DNA of 64,000 bases from Amoebidium appalachense (taxonomy: Eukaryota; Ichthyosporea): NCBI GenBank assembly GCA_963693365.1, contig CAVNZM010000013.1, positions 7,688,001-7,752,000 of the forward strand. Reading direction: 5' to 3'. This document shows, one piece after another, positions 63,002 to 64,000 of the stretch; within the stretch, counting starts at the first letter, position 1, and each line of letters begins with the position of its first letter. A program made the position numbers and the translations under genes. The notes beneath the pieces are model-generated. The model did not search any database. It had not been told where the DNA came from and saw only the letters and a program-made list of their open reading frames with translations.

Positions 63002-63701
63002 TTACCCCACGTGATCAGGATGACGACCAAGTGCTTTCATACGACGAGTTTGTGCACCAAGTACATTCCAATGTCGATCGTACCTCCTGGACTGCTCCAG
63101 AATACTCCGCAAATACGCCAGAGGGGCACCCCCAGACCTATGCTGCAATGTCGGTTTTGGAGTCTGAAGGCAACCTCGAGACATACGAGTATGCCCCGTA
63201 TGCTGTGTGTTGCTCAAGGAAACAAAGGAGAGGAAAGGGAGAAGGGAGATGCATTTTCGGATAAGTCCATTATTTTTTGTATTCTCAGCTCAGTGGGCCG
63301 ATGTAATATCTGTATATGGCTTAGTTCATCAGATAGATTTGGTGCTGCATGTTGCAATTGCTGGGGTCTGCTGGCGTACTCCCTGGGGTCATAGTCCTTG
63401 CTGCGGACCCAAATCCTAGAGGAGCGTAAGCACACCTTGAGCCCCCCCCCCCCCCCCCCCCCGCCGCCCCCCCCTCCCGATTTCTGCCTCTGTGCTGTTT
63501 GTGGTAGGACACACCGAGAAAACCTTGGTGTTTTGGCACGGGTGTGTTCTAAAATCATACCACACAGGGAATTTTCCAATCACCATCATCCACGGCATCA
63601 CGTGCTTGTGGCCTGCGATCTGGTTGCACACTCCCGCTGCTCCGTGTGCTACGGCTATGTGTGGAACGTGAGCCAATCAAAACAGGGCTTTCGCTGCCAA
63701 C
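63002..63701 (+). CDS. Partial gene: EF-hand exon and C1-domain exon
   Basis: Exon 63002-63188 (acceptor ACTCACTCAG, donor GTATGC) reads RDQDDDQVLSYDEFVHQV. That is a complete 12-residue EF-hand loop with D1, D3, D5, L8 and E12, although position 6 is Gln instead of Gly. Exon 63568-63701 (acceptor CCACACAG, donor GTATGT) joins in phase. It reads HVLVACDLVAHSRCSVCYGY then VWNVSQSKQGFRC. This fits the H-x12-C-x2-C start and the QGF.C core of a C1 zinc domain, with one or two extra residues before the third Cys. An EF-hand before C1 is the order in diacylglycerol kinases and RasGRP exchange factors, both calcium/diacylglycerol-linked signalling proteins at membranes. The gene probably continues past the window end. 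Earlier exons were not found. Confidence 0.55.
63438..63477. repeat. Poly(C) tract in the intron of the EF-hand/C1 gene
   Basis: About 30 C with two G, on the sense strand of the candidate gene. Confidence 0.9.
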
Positions 63702-64000
63702 GTATGTGTCCCATACCCTCCATGTGAAGTCAGTGTTGAGAGGGAAGGGAGGAAAGATGAGAGGGACAGAGATCCCTCCTCCCCCTCCCCCTTCCCCTCC
63801 CCTTCCAACCTCCCCCTCTCGGTGACATGTCCCATTCTTTCACCGCTGGGCAGCATCTTTCCCTCGTTTGTTTCCCCTTTGGTCCGTGTCCTTCCCCTCC
63901 TCTCAGAATCCCTGTTTTCACCCAGCAACTCCCTTCTCACACTTATTTGCCTTCTTTTTTCAAAGGATAGGTTTGAAAACATGTACGGGGTCAGGCAGTC

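Overview
The window is eukaryotic nuclear DNA with one inserted or mis-joined block of mitochondrial type. Genes have many short exons with GT-AG introns. Intergenic and intronic DNA is crowded with long (CA)n, (GT)n and (GA)n arrays and homopolymers of 20 to 63 G or C. The gene set points to an opisthokont, most likely a unicellular relative of animals: a syntenin-like tandem-PDZ protein, a small protein with DYMxLDF motifs like those of tyrosine-phosphorylated scaffolds, a protein combining an EF-hand and a C1 domain, and an AFG1-type mitochondrial ATPase. The AT-rich block has terminal inverted repeats and reads TGA as Trp. That recalls the many small linear mitochondrial chromosomes described for the ichthyosporean Amoebidium. 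An ichthyosporean is my best guess, not a proof.

Layout. 1-9.5 kb: microsatellites, a 27-bp minisatellite and weak candidate exons on the minus strand. 10-15.5 kb: two intronless genes, one plus (209 aa, with a CCAAT/TATA promoter) and one minus (340 aa, two PDZ domains). 15.5-19.9 kb: low-complexity DNA with two exon-like segments, then a 500-N scaffold gap. 20.4-29.0 kb: AT-rich block bounded by 65-bp inverted repeats, with cox1- and cox3-like fragments and many tandem repeats. 29.3-32.8 kb: a six-exon plus-strand gene (391 aa) whose exon phases all agree, carrying a destruction-box motif. 33-39.2 kb: duplicated low-complexity cassettes and two decayed reverse-transcriptase copies in opposite orientations. 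39.5-52.1 kb: a complete 13-exon AFG1/LACE1 homologue (483 aa, minus), the best-supported gene here. 53.8-54.7 kb: an intronless CPBP-family membrane protease. 57.2-58.0 kb: an intronless minus-strand gene with a PP1-docking motif. 60.4-64 kb: candidate exons of an unidentified minus-strand gene and, on the plus strand, two phase-compatible exons encoding an EF-hand and the first part of a C1 domain.

The most unusual signals are: the mitochondrial-type block with terminal inverted repeats and an in-frame 39-bp expansion inside a cox1 fragment; a dispersed SINE-like family whose copies end in a poly(C) tract, one of which appears to supply the polypyrimidine tract and 3' splice site region of an AFG1 exon; and tandem partial copies of one AFG1 exon that act as decoy acceptors upstream of the real one. 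The genes are not an operon and no shared pathway is evident beyond a possible signalling or cell-cycle theme.
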